From assembly GCA_016714045.1 (NCBI GenBank), contig JADJNY010000007.1, positions 124,001 through 188,000 on the forward strand: 64,000 bases of DNA, given 5' to 3'. The notes below the pieces were generated by a model that was not told the origin of the DNA, did not search any database, and worked only from the letters and a program-made list of their open reading frames with translations. Both the position numbers and the translations under genes were made by a program. Numbering within the stretch: position 1 is the stretch's first letter; the number at the start of each line of letters is the position of its first letter. The stretch is from Planctomycetota bacterium. Lineage in GTDB: Bacteria; Planctomycetota; UBA1135; GCA-002686595. Shown piece by piece: positions 1 through 8,312 of the stretch.

Positions 1-331
1 CACCGGTGGGCGCGGCGGCGACGGGTTCTGGGACTCCTCCATTCCCGGCTACAACGGACCGGGCGGAGCTGGGGGGGCCGGCGGTCCAGCAGGCGCCAGC
101 ACGGTAGGCGCTTCCGGCAGTGGGGGCACCGGAGGGCCTAGGAAAGGCCTCGGTGGGGAAGGTGGTGCCGCGGCCTTCGCAAATGCAGGATTGGGTGGAG
201 ATGGTGGCGGTGGAGGACTTGGCTATCCGGCGAACGGCGCCGCAGGGGCGGTGGGGAGCAGTGGATCACCTGCCTACGGCTCGACAGGTGCCGCTGGCGC
301 AAAGGGAGGTGTTTGTCCAGGAGGACAATAG
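1..331 (+). CDS. glycine-rich protein, C-terminal fragment
   Basis: The reading frame is open from the left edge (first full codon at base 2) to a TAG at 329-331, giving the last 109 residues of a longer protein. The sequence is dominated by glycine, alanine and serine in runs such as GGAGGAGGPAG and GGDGGGGGLG, with a closing CPGGQ. That composition recalls PE-PGRS-like or collagen-like surface proteins, but no defined family can be named from the fragment. Its stop lies only 2 bases before the next start codon, and the next gene's ribosome binding site is inside this reading frame, so the two are probably translated together. G+C here is lower than in most of the window. Confidence 0.6.
   Translation, partial: TGGRGGDGFWDSSIPGYNGPGGAGGAGGPAGASTVGASGSGGTGGPRKGLGGEGGAAAFANAGLGGDGGGGGLGYPANGAAGAVGSSGSPAYGSTGAAGAKGGVCPGGQ
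319..324 (+). promoter_or_regulatory. strong Shine-Dalgarno for the 334 start
   Basis: A perfect AGGAGG lies 9 bases before the ATG at 334 and overlaps the last codons of the upstream glycine-rich frame. It fixes the start of the downstream gene at 334 rather than at the in-frame TTG at 313, and it indicates translational coupling. Confidence 0.75.
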
Positions 332-333
332 CC

Positions 334-2418
334 ATGGCGAGCGCGCGCCGGACGGAACGCACTCCAATCCTTGAGGATGATCCGAGTGCACACTCGGGCC
401 GTACATCGGTCTGGATTGTTGTGAGCGTGATTTGTCTGTTGTTCGTCGTCTCGGTCTGGCTGGTCTTCGGAAGAGAACAGCGTGGGATCGGGCCGGACCG
501 TGCAGGCGCGCGTGTACCCGCTGGGCAGATGGAGAGTGGTGCACCCGTCCCTCCGGCTGTCACGGGATCGACATCGGCCAGACCGGGAATCGGGACGGTC
601 GATGGTGGCTCAAAGGAAGGGAACGAGTCTGGGGTCGTGGCTCAGCCATCTCAGCGTGCGTATGAGGTGATCGGCGTTGTGCGACCTTGGCGGTCAGACA
701 TGGGGGCCGTGGCAGAGGTCCGGGTAGGCAGATCCGAACACGGACCCCGAGAACGCATCCCACCGCTCTTCGGTGTCGTGCGCGAAGACGGTCACTATTC
801 GGTCGACGTGACTTCACTGGTGGTTGGCACCGAGCCAGTCTACGTGGGGGCCAGACCTGCCCGATTCTACGTGCAACTGGTGCATCCAAGTCTTCTCTCG
901 ATCGAACGGGAATTCTCAACTACAGACTTCAACGCGATCGGCGTGGAGAATGGACTGGAGCAGTGGCGGCACGAAGCCGATTTGGAAACCGTCGAAGTCG
1001 CCGAGGTCCGTGGACGAGTTCTGGACTTCGATGGGCGACCTGCATCCAACTGTGCAGTAGGAGTATGCGGTCCATCGAACAGCGGCGATCCCTTTGGCTT
1101 GGCGTCCTCAACGGTCGCTGGACCGGGTGGATCTTTCGCCGTTCAGGTCGCGACCGTAGGGAACTACGAACTGCTGGCGGCACTTCCACGCCGCGCCGTG
1201 CTCCGGACGACGGTGGATGTTGATTCGCTGCATCGCTTACAACTCGGGGACTTGTTCCTGTCGAAGGGGGCTGAAATCCAGGGGCAGGTGCTCGAACTAC
1301 GGGGCGAAATTCCCTGGCAGCCGAGCGTTCACGTGTCTGTTCAGGAGCGATCCGCGAAGATTCGCTCCTATGCCGACCGATTCCCTACCGTTTGTTGGAT
1401 CGCGAAGAGTGCCCAGATTCCACTGCTCGTCCTGCCGCTGGACGACAACGGTGGGTTCCATGTCGAGGGCTTGGCCGAGGTTCATTACGCCGTTGGCATC
1501 GTCCGCTCCGACCTGCCAGGTGTCGGGCCCAAGTGCGAGCCACCTTCGTGTCTTACTGTGCTCGCACCCTCTCGCGGAATCCTGCTCCGAGATGAGTCCC
1601 CACTTCTTGTGTTGGATGTGGTCGGAATCGACGGCCCGGTATCCGGTGCACGCGTGTCCTACGAGGACAATCGTGCCCTGATCTCAGCCCTTACCAGCTT
1701 GCGCGGAGTGGTTTGCTTTTCGCCGACTCCCGACTGCAGTCTAGTGTTCTCTATTCAGCACGAAGAGTACTTGGACAATTCGATCACGATTCTGTCACCC
1801 TCGGTGCGGAATTACGACAATCATCGAGTCTGGATGACCCCCAAAGTCCACGGATCGCTCCGTATCGTAGCAACATCACAGTTGACCGGGCGAAGACTGC
1901 AGACTGTCGAGCTGCGACTTGAGTCTCTCGATGGCTCTTCCAGATCCCCAATCAATCGCGTCTCGAGCGATGACCTCGGGATTCACCGTATCGAGGGCGT
2001 GCCCGTAGGAACTTACACGGTTCGTGTCCTTCCCCATGGTCTGTGGAATTTGTTCGAGAGTTATCTGGCTCCGGTTTCGGAAGTCGAGGTCATCCGGCAG
2101 GGAAGTGAGACGCGCATCATGGTCGACCTCGCGGCCTGTGGGCGCATCGAGGTCTTGCTCCCTCCCGGCGATCGTGCTCCAGATGAGTTCGTTCATCTGC
2201 TCGATTCGAAAGGAGTCGGTGTGTCAATCGGCTGGGTGGAAATCCCCAGTTCGCTTCGACTCGGGACCCTCGGACACGAGCAAGAACGCTGCTTTGTCAT
2301 TCCCGGAGTCGCGCAGGGAGACTACACGATTCAAGGTATGCTCGACTCCGGCTCGACCATGCAGTCTCTCCGTGTGGACACGGGACGCACGACGCGGGTT
2401 GACCTCGCGCGACGCTGA
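334..2418 (+). CDS. membrane-anchored protein with carboxypeptidase-regulatory-like domains
   Basis: A 694-residue protein. An N-terminal cytoplasmic stretch of about 24 residues is followed by one hydrophobic segment (about residues 25-47, WIVVSVICLLFVVSVWLVF), so the bulk is predicted to lie outside the inner membrane. Several segments look like carboxypeptidase regulatory or SpaA-type beta-sandwich domains, for example VRGRVLDFDGRPASN and IQGQVLELRGEIPW, and the C-terminus has GVAQGDYTIQG. No catalytic motif is visible. The start is set by AGGAGG at 319-324. G+C and codon use are clearly more relaxed than in the genes to the right, which suggests recent acquisition or weak codon selection. 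Function is unknown; a surface or periplasmic scaffold role is inference only. Confidence 0.75.
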   Translation: MASARRTERTPILEDDPSAHSGRTSVWIVVSVICLLFVVSVWLVFGREQRGIGPDRAGARVPAGQMESGAPVPPAVTGSTSARPGIGTVDGGSKEGNESGVVAQPSQRAYEVIGVVRPWRSDMGAVAEVRVGRSEHGPRERIPPLFGVVREDGHYSVDVTSLVVGTEPVYVGARPARFYVQLVHPSLLSIEREFSTTDFNAIGVENGLEQWRHEADLETVEVAEVRGRVLDFDGRPASNCAVGVCGPSNSGDPFGLASSTVAGPGGSFAVQVATVGNYELLAALPRRAVLRTTVDVDSLHRLQLGDLFLSKGAEIQGQVLELRGEIPWQPSVHVSVQERSAKIRSYADRFPTVCWIAKSAQIPLLVLPLDDNGGFHVEGLAEVHYAVGIVRSDLPGVGPKCEPPSCLTVLAPSRGILLRDESPLLVLDVVGIDGPVSGARVSYEDNRALISALTSLRGVVCFSPTPDCSLVFSIQHEEYLDNSITILSPSVRNYDNHRVWMTPKVHGSLRIVATSQLTGRRLQTVELRLESLDGSSRSPINRVSSDDLGIHRIEGVPVGTYTVRVLPHGLWNLFESYLAPVSEVEVIRQGSETRIMVDLAACGRIEVLLPPGDRAPDEFVHLLDSKGVGVSIGWVEIPSSLRLGTLGHEQERCFVIPGVAQGDYTIQGMLDSGSTMQSLRVDTGRTTRVDLARR

Positions 2419-2538
2419 ACGAGAGCCTTGAGTGGGTCGTCCCCGAGGGCGGCGGGGGACCGAAGTACCACGGGATGTGAGCACGGAGAGGCCGCGGGAG
2501 CCCTCGGCCCACCAATCTCGGCCCCTGGGTTGGCCACG

Positions 2539-2602
2539 AGTGTTTTTCACCGCGGTCAAAATCCCTCGCGAGTGTTTTCCACCGCGGTCGAAAACGCTCG
2601 CG
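2539..2602. repeat. two tandem 32-bp near-identical palindromic units
   Basis: Units 2539-2570 and 2571-2602 match at 28 of 32 positions. Each centres on ACCGCGGT flanked by T-runs on the left and A-runs on the right, so each is itself a near-palindrome; TTTTCCACCGCGGTCGAAAA in the second unit pairs at 9 of 10 positions. They lie upstream of the probable pepA promoter. Tandem palindromes of this kind usually bind a dimeric regulator; no protein partner can be named. Confidence 0.6.
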
Positions 2603-2682
2603 GGTCCGTTCCCGGTTCGGGCGGGCGTCTCGGCGCCCGCCGGTCGGCCCTGCGCGCCGTCCGCGCTCCCCGAACGAGCCCG

Positions 2683-2711
2683 TTGATCCGCGCCGCGCGG
2701 GGCGGCACGCT
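2683..2711 (+). promoter_or_regulatory. possible pepA promoter
   Basis: A TTGATC hexamer (2683-2688) is separated by 17 bases from CACGCT (2706-2711), 47 bases before the pepA ATG. The -35 is reasonable and the -10 is weak, so this is a tentative sigma-70-type call. Confidence 0.3.
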
Positions 2712-2758
2712 CTCCGTTCGATCCAGCGACCACCCCTCCGACGAACCCGACAGAAGCG

Positions 2759-4216
2759 ATGAAGCTCAACTTCCAGAAGCTCGGCACCCGCATCCCCAAC
2801 ACCGATCTCCTCGTCCTCTTCGTCTTCGAGGGCGAAAAGCCGAAACTGCCCGCCGGCGTCGAGCTCGCGAAGGTCGCGACGACGGGCTTCAAGGGCGAGC
2901 TGCGCGAGACGCGCGTCGCCGACGCGTTGAAGGGACCCGCGGACCGCGTGCTGCTCGTCGGGCTGGGCAAGGCCAAAGACCTCGACCCCGAGCGCGTGCG
3001 CCGCGCTGGCGCGATCACGTCCTTGCGCGCGGAAGCGCTCGGCGCGCCGACGTGCGCGGTGCTCGTCGCGGACGGCGTCGTGGAAGCGCTCGGCGGTGAG
3101 CGCGCGGGCGTCGCGCTCGCGGAGGGCGCCGTGCTCGGCGCGTACCGCTACGAGGAGAACAAGTCGAAGCCGAAGCAGGCGAAGCACGAGTCGACGACGA
3201 TCCTCGGGCCCGCGTCGCTCGAGGCGGGGGTCGCGAAGGGCCTCGTGCTCGCGGAGGCGAACGCGTTCGCGCGCGACCTGCAGAACAAGCCCGCGAACCT
3301 GCTGACGCCGAGCGACATGGCGGACTTGGCGGAGGCGCTCGAGAAGGCGGGGCGCATCTCCGTGAAGGTGTTCGACAAGCGCGACATGGAGAAGATGGGC
3401 ATGGGGCTCTTGCTCGGAGTCGCGCAGGGCTCGCGTCAGCCGCCGCGCCTGCTCCACCTGACGTACAAGCCGAAAGGCAAAGCGAAAGGCCGCGTCGCGC
3501 TCGTCGGCAAAGGTCTGACGTTCGACTCGGGCGGCATCTCGATCAAGCCGTCCGCGAAGATGGACGAGATGCGCTACGACATGTCGGGCGCGGCCGCGGT
3601 GCTCGGCGTGTTCCACGCGCTGCGCAAGCTCGACGTGCCGTACGAAGTGCACGGCGTGTGCGCGTGCACGGAGAACATGCCCGGCGGCCAGGCGACGAAG
3701 CCCGGCGACATCCACACGGCGATGAACGGCACGACGGTCGAGGTCTTGAACACGGACGCGGAGGGTCGGCTCGTGCTCGCGGACGCGCTCTGCTACACGA
3801 CGAGCAAGATCAAGCCGGACACGATCGTCGACCTCGCGACGTTGACCGGTGCGGTCGTCGTGGCGCTCGGTCACGAGATGGCGGGCTGCTTCGCGACGAC
3901 GAGCAAATTGAAGGACGAGCTGCTCGCCGCCGGCGACGAGACGGGCGAGCGCCTGTGGCCGCTCCCGCTGCTCGACTACCACAAGGACCAGATGAAGGGC
4001 GCCTACGCCGACCTGAAGAACATCTCGGGCGGCGACATGGGCGCGGGCTCGTCCGCCGGCGCGGCATTCCTGGCGCCGTTCGCGGGCGAGACCGAGTGGG
4101 CCCATCTCGACATCGCCGGCACGGCGTGGGGCGGCAGCGCGCGCGAGTGGGTCGGCGGGCCGCTCGGGTCGGGGTACGGCACGCGCCTCCTGTTGAAGTG
4201 GCTCGAGTCGCGGTGA
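2759..4216 (+). CDS. pepA: leucyl aminopeptidase (M17 family)
   Basis: Cytosolic metallo-exopeptidase that removes N-terminal residues from peptides. The 485-residue length is normal for the family. The C-terminal catalytic domain holds the M17 signature NTDAEGRL (residues 331-338), the metal and active-site stretch VGKGLTFDSGGISIKP with its conserved lysine, and MSGAAAVLG. The N-terminal macro-like domain (about 1-160) is shorter and more variable. The ATG at 2759 follows a 340-base intergenic stretch, and the first residues, MKLNFQKLG, begin the macro-like domain directly. There is no signal peptide, consistent with a cytoplasmic hexamer. It appears to be a single-gene unit; the next gene starts 138 bases downstream with its own -10-like box. 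Confidence 0.95.
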   Translation: MKLNFQKLGTRIPNTDLLVLFVFEGEKPKLPAGVELAKVATTGFKGELRETRVADALKGPADRVLLVGLGKAKDLDPERVRRAGAITSLRAEALGAPTCAVLVADGVVEALGGERAGVALAEGAVLGAYRYEENKSKPKQAKHESTTILGPASLEAGVAKGLVLAEANAFARDLQNKPANLLTPSDMADLAEALEKAGRISVKVFDKRDMEKMGMGLLLGVAQGSRQPPRLLHLTYKPKGKAKGRVALVGKGLTFDSGGISIKPSAKMDEMRYDMSGAAAVLGVFHALRKLDVPYEVHGVCACTENMPGGQATKPGDIHTAMNGTTVEVLNTDAEGRLVLADALCYTTSKIKPDTIVDLATLTGAVVVALGHEMAGCFATTSKLKDELLAAGDETGERLWPLPLLDYHKDQMKGAYADLKNISGGDMGAGSSAGAAFLAPFAGETEWAHLDIAGTAWGGSAREWVGGPLGSGYGTRLLLKWLESR

Positions 4217-4354
4217 CGTCAGCGGAGCGAGCGGTCCGTGCACGCCCGACGTGCGCGCGCCGCACGCTCGCGTAGATCGTCCGCTCGGCGTGCACGGCGC
4301 GCAGCACTCCGCGGCTGGCGCGCGGCTTGCGCCCGCACGTAGGATCTCCCCGTC

Positions 4355-6253
4355 GTGCGCGTCCGTTCGCTCCTCGTCCTCGCGGCCCTCGCCGCAGTCT
4401 TCGCCGTCGCGTTCGTGCTGCTGCGCGGCGCGCGGAATCCCACGACGCCGAGCGCACCGACCTCGAGTGCGACTCCGTCGAACGCGAACGAGCCCGCGCC
4501 GCCGCCTTCGACCTTCGGCGCGACGCCGGTCGGCCTCGCGCCCGACCTCGCGGCGACGATGGCGAAGATCGACGCGAAGCTCGACGGGTGGGACACGGAG
4601 GACCTCTCCTCGCGCGCGCTCGGCGCGTTGAAGAAGGTCGGCAAGGCGCACGCGCACGCCGGCCGGCACGCCGATGCGGAGGCGCGCGCGATCGTGGCGG
4701 AGGAGTACGCCGGCACGCGGTTGCGCCCCGAGTCGATGCACGACGAGCCCACCGCGGGCGTGTTGCGCGTGCGCACGTGGCGTGCACCCGGCGCGCGGCC
4801 GTGGGAGGAAGTGCCCGCGCGGCTCCTCGCGCCGCTCGGCGACGGAGGTCTCCCGCTCGAGCGCCGCGGCGCGGACGGCTTCCTCGCGTCGCTCGCCGAA
4901 TGGACCGCCGCGTTCGCCGCCGACGTCGAGCTCGTCGTCGAGTTCAAGTCGATCCACGTCGAGCTCGAAGGCGCGCGCTTCGCGATGCTCGCGCGCGTGC
5001 AGCTCTCCGGCGCGGGCCGCGAGGGCCGCACGCAGGTCACCGCGTTCTGGCGCACGCAGTGGCGGATCGCGGACGGCGCGCCGAAGCTGCTCGCGATCGA
5101 GCTCGAGCGCCACGACGAGGCCGTCTCCACGCTCGACGGCGCGCCCCTCTTCGCCGACGCGACCGATTGGGTGCTCTCGAACGCGCCCGAGGCGAAGGCG
5201 CAGCTCGCGCAATCCGCCGACGTCGCTTCGGCGACGCTCGACCGCCTGCACGGGCTCTCGTTCGTCGGGCACGAAGGGTTGGCGCTCGGCGACGCGGACG
5301 GCGACGGCCTCGACGACGTCTACGTGTGCCAGGGCGGCGGGCTCCCCAATCGACTGCTGCTCCAGACGCCGGACGGCCGCGTGCGCGACGCGTCGGCCGA
5401 AGCGGGCGTCGACGTGCTCGACGCGACGCGTAGCGCGCTCTTCGTCGACCTCGACGGCGACAGCGACCAGGACCTCGTGCTCGGCGGCGAGGGCGTCACG
5501 TTCCTCGAGAACGACGGCCGCGCGCAGTTCACGCAACGCGCGCGCTTCGCGACGAGCGTCGTCACGTCCATGGCGGCGGCCGACTACGACCTGGACGGCG
5601 ACCTCGACCTCTACGCGTGCCGCTACGACTCGACCGAGAACTCCGCGCCGACGCCGTACCACGACGCGCAGAACGGCGTGCCCAACGTGCTGCTCCGGAA
5701 CGACGGGGCGTTCGTGTTCGCCGACGCGACGGTCGCGACCGGGCTCGACGTGAACAACCGTCGCTTCTCGTTCGCTTGTGCTTGGGCGGACTACGACGAC
5801 GACGGCGACCCCGACCTCGCCGTCGCGAACGACTTCGGCCGGAAGAACCTCTACCGCAACGACGCGGGGCGTTTCGTCGACGTCGCGGCGGACCTCGGGG
5901 TCGAGGACCTGGGCGCCGGCATGTCCGCCTCCTTCGGCGACTACGACCGCGACGGCAAGCTCGACCTCTGGTTCGCGAACATGTTCTCGTCCGCCGGGAA
6001 CCGCGTCGCCTTCCAGCCGCGTTTCCAGACCGCCGCGAACGAGACGACGCTCGGCGCACTGCGCCGGCACGCGCGCGGCAACGCGCTCTTCCGGAACGAC
6101 GGCGCGCGCTTCCAGGACGTGAGCGAGGCCACGGGCGTCACTCTCGCGCGCTGGGCGTGGAGCTCGATCTTCGCCGACGTCGAAGACGACGGGCTCGAGG
6201 ACCTGCTCGTCGCGAACGGGTACCTGTCGAACCAGGACCCCGACGACTTGTGA
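4355..6253 (+). CDS. FG-GAP/VCBS (CRTAC1-like) repeat protein, N-terminal part up to an in-frame TGA
   Basis: First 632 residues of what looks like one 1302-residue protein. The GTG start encodes MRVRSLLVLAALAAVFAVAFVL, a signal or anchor segment. Residues about 60-270 form an unassigned domain, and from about 300 come repeated FG-GAP/VCBS calcium-loop motifs (DADGDGLDD, DLDGDSDQD, DLDGDLD, DYDDDGDPD, DYDRDGKLD) of an extracellular beta-propeller. The frame then meets TGA at 6251-6253 after NQDPDDL and continues in the same frame with SFFWRQVV, which reads as ordinary family sequence. A -10-like TAGGAT sits 9 bases before the GTG. The TGA could be a sequencing error, a nonsense mutation or selenocysteine recoding (see the structure at 6251-6281). 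Confidence 0.8.
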   Translation: MRVRSLLVLAALAAVFAVAFVLLRGARNPTTPSAPTSSATPSNANEPAPPPSTFGATPVGLAPDLAATMAKIDAKLDGWDTEDLSSRALGALKKVGKAHAHAGRHADAEARAIVAEEYAGTRLRPESMHDEPTAGVLRVRTWRAPGARPWEEVPARLLAPLGDGGLPLERRGADGFLASLAEWTAAFAADVELVVEFKSIHVELEGARFAMLARVQLSGAGREGRTQVTAFWRTQWRIADGAPKLLAIELERHDEAVSTLDGAPLFADATDWVLSNAPEAKAQLAQSADVASATLDRLHGLSFVGHEGLALGDADGDGLDDVYVCQGGGLPNRLLLQTPDGRVRDASAEAGVDVLDATRSALFVDLDGDSDQDLVLGGEGVTFLENDGRAQFTQRARFATSVVTSMAAADYDLDGDLDLYACRYDSTENSAPTPYHDAQNGVPNVLLRNDGAFVFADATVATGLDVNNRRFSFACAWADYDDDGDPDLAVANDFGRKNLYRNDAGRFVDVAADLGVEDLGAGMSASFGDYDRDGKLDLWFANMFSSAGNRVAFQPRFQTAANETTLGALRRHARGNALFRNDGARFQDVSEATGVTLARWAWSSIFADVEDDGLEDLLVANGYLSNQDPDDL

Positions 6254-6281
6254 AGCTTCTTCTGGCGGCAGGTCGTGTCGC
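6251..6281 (+). promoter_or_regulatory. possible bacterial SECIS-like stem-loop at in-frame TGA
   Basis: The TGA (6251-6253) is followed after 16 bases by a hairpin. GCGGC (6265-6269) pairs with GTCGC (6277-6281), including one G-U pair, around the 7-base loop AGGTCGT. The best known bacterial element, in E. coli fdhF, places the loop AGGUCU 17 bases after its UGA, as I recall it. A G in the first two loop positions and a UGA-to-loop distance of at least 16 are the usual bacterial criteria, and both are met. The match is short and could be chance; it needs selA, selB, selC and selD in the genome. Confidence 0.35.
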
Positions 6282-8263
6282 ACACTCCGCTCGAAGGCTC
6301 CGACCCCGCGCGCGACTACGCGCTCGGCTGGCGGGCGACGTGGCGCCACGTGCGCGCGGGGAAATCGTGGAGCGGCGGCGAGCGCGACTGCGCGTTCTTG
6401 AACCTCGGCGACGGCCGCTTCGCGGACGTGTCGTCGGCGTCGGGCTTCGACTCGCCCGGGGACGGCCGCGCGCTCGCGACGACGGACTGGGACGGCGACG
6501 GCGCGCTCGACTTGTGGATGACGCAGCGCGACGGGCCGCGCGTCGTCTTCTATCGCAATCAGCGGCCCGCAACGCAGCGCTGGCTCGCCGTGCGCCTCGA
6601 GCAGCCGGGCGCGAACCGCTCCGCGATCGGCGCGCGCGTCGAGGTCGTGCTCGCGGACGGCGCGCGCCTCGTGCGCGAGGTCGCCGCGGGTAGCGGATAC
6701 CTGTCGCAATCCAGCCTCGAGCAGCACTTCGGCCTCGGCGCGGCGGGGGAGATCGCGAGCGTCGCCGTGCGCTGGCCCGGCGGCGAGCGCGAGACGTTCA
6801 CCGGCGTCGCGCCGAACCAGCGCGTGCTCCTCGCACGTGGTGCGGGCGCCGCGCGCGCCCTGCCCGCGCGCGCGACGCGCGTCACGGCGGTCGCGGGGCC
6901 GCTCGCCGGCGTGAAGAAGGCCGACGCGCGGCGTGTCGAGCCGCTCGCGCCGATCCCGATGGTCGGGCTCCCCTGGTCGGGCTTCGACGGCGCGCCGCAC
7001 GCGCTCGGCGAGCCGCGGGGGGCGAAGCCCGGCGCGTACCAGCTCGTCACGCTCTTCACGAGCACCTGTGCGAGCTGCGCGCACGAGCTCGGCGAGCTCG
7101 CGCGCTCGAAGGCGGCGCTCGACGCGCTCGGCGTCGACGCCCTGGCGCTCGCGCTCGACGACGCCGCGGCGCTCGCCGCGGCGCGCGCGCGCCTCGACGG
7201 CGTGCGCTGGCCGCACGCGAGCGGACGCGCGCTCCAGCCGTTCCAGGACGGCCTGCAGCTCTTCTTCGAGGAGCTCCTCGACCGACCGGGTCCGCTCGCG
7301 CTGCCGACGAACCTGCTACTCGACGGAGCGGGCCGGCTCGTGCTCCTCCATCGCGGGCCGGTGAGCGTCGCGCAGCTCGGCGAGGACGTTGCGCGCCTGC
7401 GCGCTTCCGGCGCGGAGCTCCCGCGGCCGGCGCTCCCCTTCGCTGGGCGCTGGATCGACGCGCCCGCGCAACGGCGGGACCTCTTCGCGCTCGCGACGCG
7501 TCTCGCGTCCGGCGGACAACCGGCGCTCGCGCACGCGCTGCTCGCGCGCGTGGAGATCGCGCCCGGCGCAGCCGAGCGCTCGTCGCCCGCGGAGCGCGAG
7601 CGCGCGTTCCGCGCGTTCCACGAGCTCGGACACGCGCGCGCCGCCGCGGGCGACGACGTCGCGGCCGTCACGGCGTTCGAGCGCGCGCTCGCGGCGCAGC
7701 CGGGCGACGCGCTGGGCGCGCTCGCGCTCGCGGGTGCGCTGCGGCGCCTCGGCCGCCTGGACGAAGCGGAAGCACGCGCGGACGCGGCGCGCGCGGCGCT
7801 CCCGGGGGAGCATCCGGCGCTCGCGCTCGAGCTCGCGTTGCAGCACGCGGCGCGCGGTCGCGACCCGCAGGCGGAGGACGCGTTCGAACGGCTCGCGCAG
7901 CGCGAGCAGGACAACGCCCTCGCGCACCTGAACCTCGGGATCCTGCGGCTGAAGCGCGGCGCCGCAGCGGACGCGCTCGCGCCGCTCGCGCGCGCGGCGA
8001 GCCTGCGGGCGCAAGACCCGGAGGCGCGCGCCCAGCACGGCAAGGCGCTCTATCTCGCCGGACGCTTCGCCGAAGCCGTCCCCGAGTACCAGGCGTCGCT
8101 GGCCGCGCGGCCGGAGCACGCGGAGACCGTCTACAACCTGGCGCTCGCGGCGGCGCGCGGCGGGCAGGACGCGCTCGCGGCCGAGCAGGTCGCGCGCCTC
8201 GAACCGCTCGACCGGGCGCTCGCCGAGCGCCTGCGCAAATTGCTCGCTTCACGTCCGCGCTGA
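6254..8263 (+). CDS. ASPIC/UnbV, redoxin and TPR C-terminal part of the FG-GAP protein
   Basis: Continues the upstream frame beyond the TGA for about 670 residues. In order it has a last FG-GAP loop (DWDGDGALD), an ASPIC/UnbV domain (RWLAVRLEQPGANRSAIGAR and the following GSGYLSQSS), a thioredoxin-like segment with a CASC motif inside LVTLFTSTCASCAHELG, and at least five tetratricopeptide repeats to the end. The only start usable by itself is a GTG at 6275, which lies in the loop of the downstream hairpin, has no ribosome binding site and would drop the conserved-looking SFFWRQVV. Independent translation is therefore unlikely and read-through or an error is favoured. Proteins of this build are common in Planctomycetota and related phyla; a precise role is not known. 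Confidence 0.75.
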   Translation, partial: SFFWRQVVSHTPLEGSDPARDYALGWRATWRHVRAGKSWSGGERDCAFLNLGDGRFADVSSASGFDSPGDGRALATTDWDGDGALDLWMTQRDGPRVVFYRNQRPATQRWLAVRLEQPGANRSAIGARVEVVLADGARLVREVAAGSGYLSQSSLEQHFGLGAAGEIASVAVRWPGGERETFTGVAPNQRVLLARGAGAARALPARATRVTAVAGPLAGVKKADARRVEPLAPIPMVGLPWSGFDGAPHALGEPRGAKPGAYQLVTLFTSTCASCAHELGELARSKAALDALGVDALALALDDAAALAAARARLDGVRWPHASGRALQPFQDGLQLFFEELLDRPGPLALPTNLLLDGAGRLVLLHRGPVSVAQLGEDVARLRASGAELPRPALPFAGRWIDAPAQRRDLFALATRLASGGQPALAHALLARVEIAPGAAERSSPAERERAFRAFHELGHARAAAGDDVAAVTAFERALAAQPGDALGALALAGALRRLGRLDEAEARADAARAALPGEHPALALELALQHAARGRDPQAEDAFERLAQREQDNALAHLNLGILRLKRGAAADALAPLARAASLRAQDPEARAQHGKALYLAGRFAEAVPEYQASLAARPEHAETVYNLALAAARGGQDALAAEQVARLEPLDRALAERLRKLLASRPR

Positions 8264-8276
8264 GGCCGTTCTCCGG

Positions 8277-8306
8277 TTGCGCGCCCGCGCGCCGCTCGCG
8301 CACAAT
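8277..8306 (+). promoter_or_regulatory. threonine aldolase promoter, leaderless type
   Basis: TTGCGC (8277-8282), an 18-base spacer and CACAAT (8301-8306). The ATG at 8313 is only 6 bases past the -10 box, so transcription would begin at about the start codon. Confidence 0.45.
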
Positions 8307-8312
8307 CCCCGC

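Noticed and set aside
2297..7216. Minus-strand open frame of 1639 codons opposite pepA and the FG-GAP gene
   Set aside because: It is antisense to well-supported genes and is dominated by Arg, Ala and Glu, the usual mirror of high-GC codon bias; no domain is visible.
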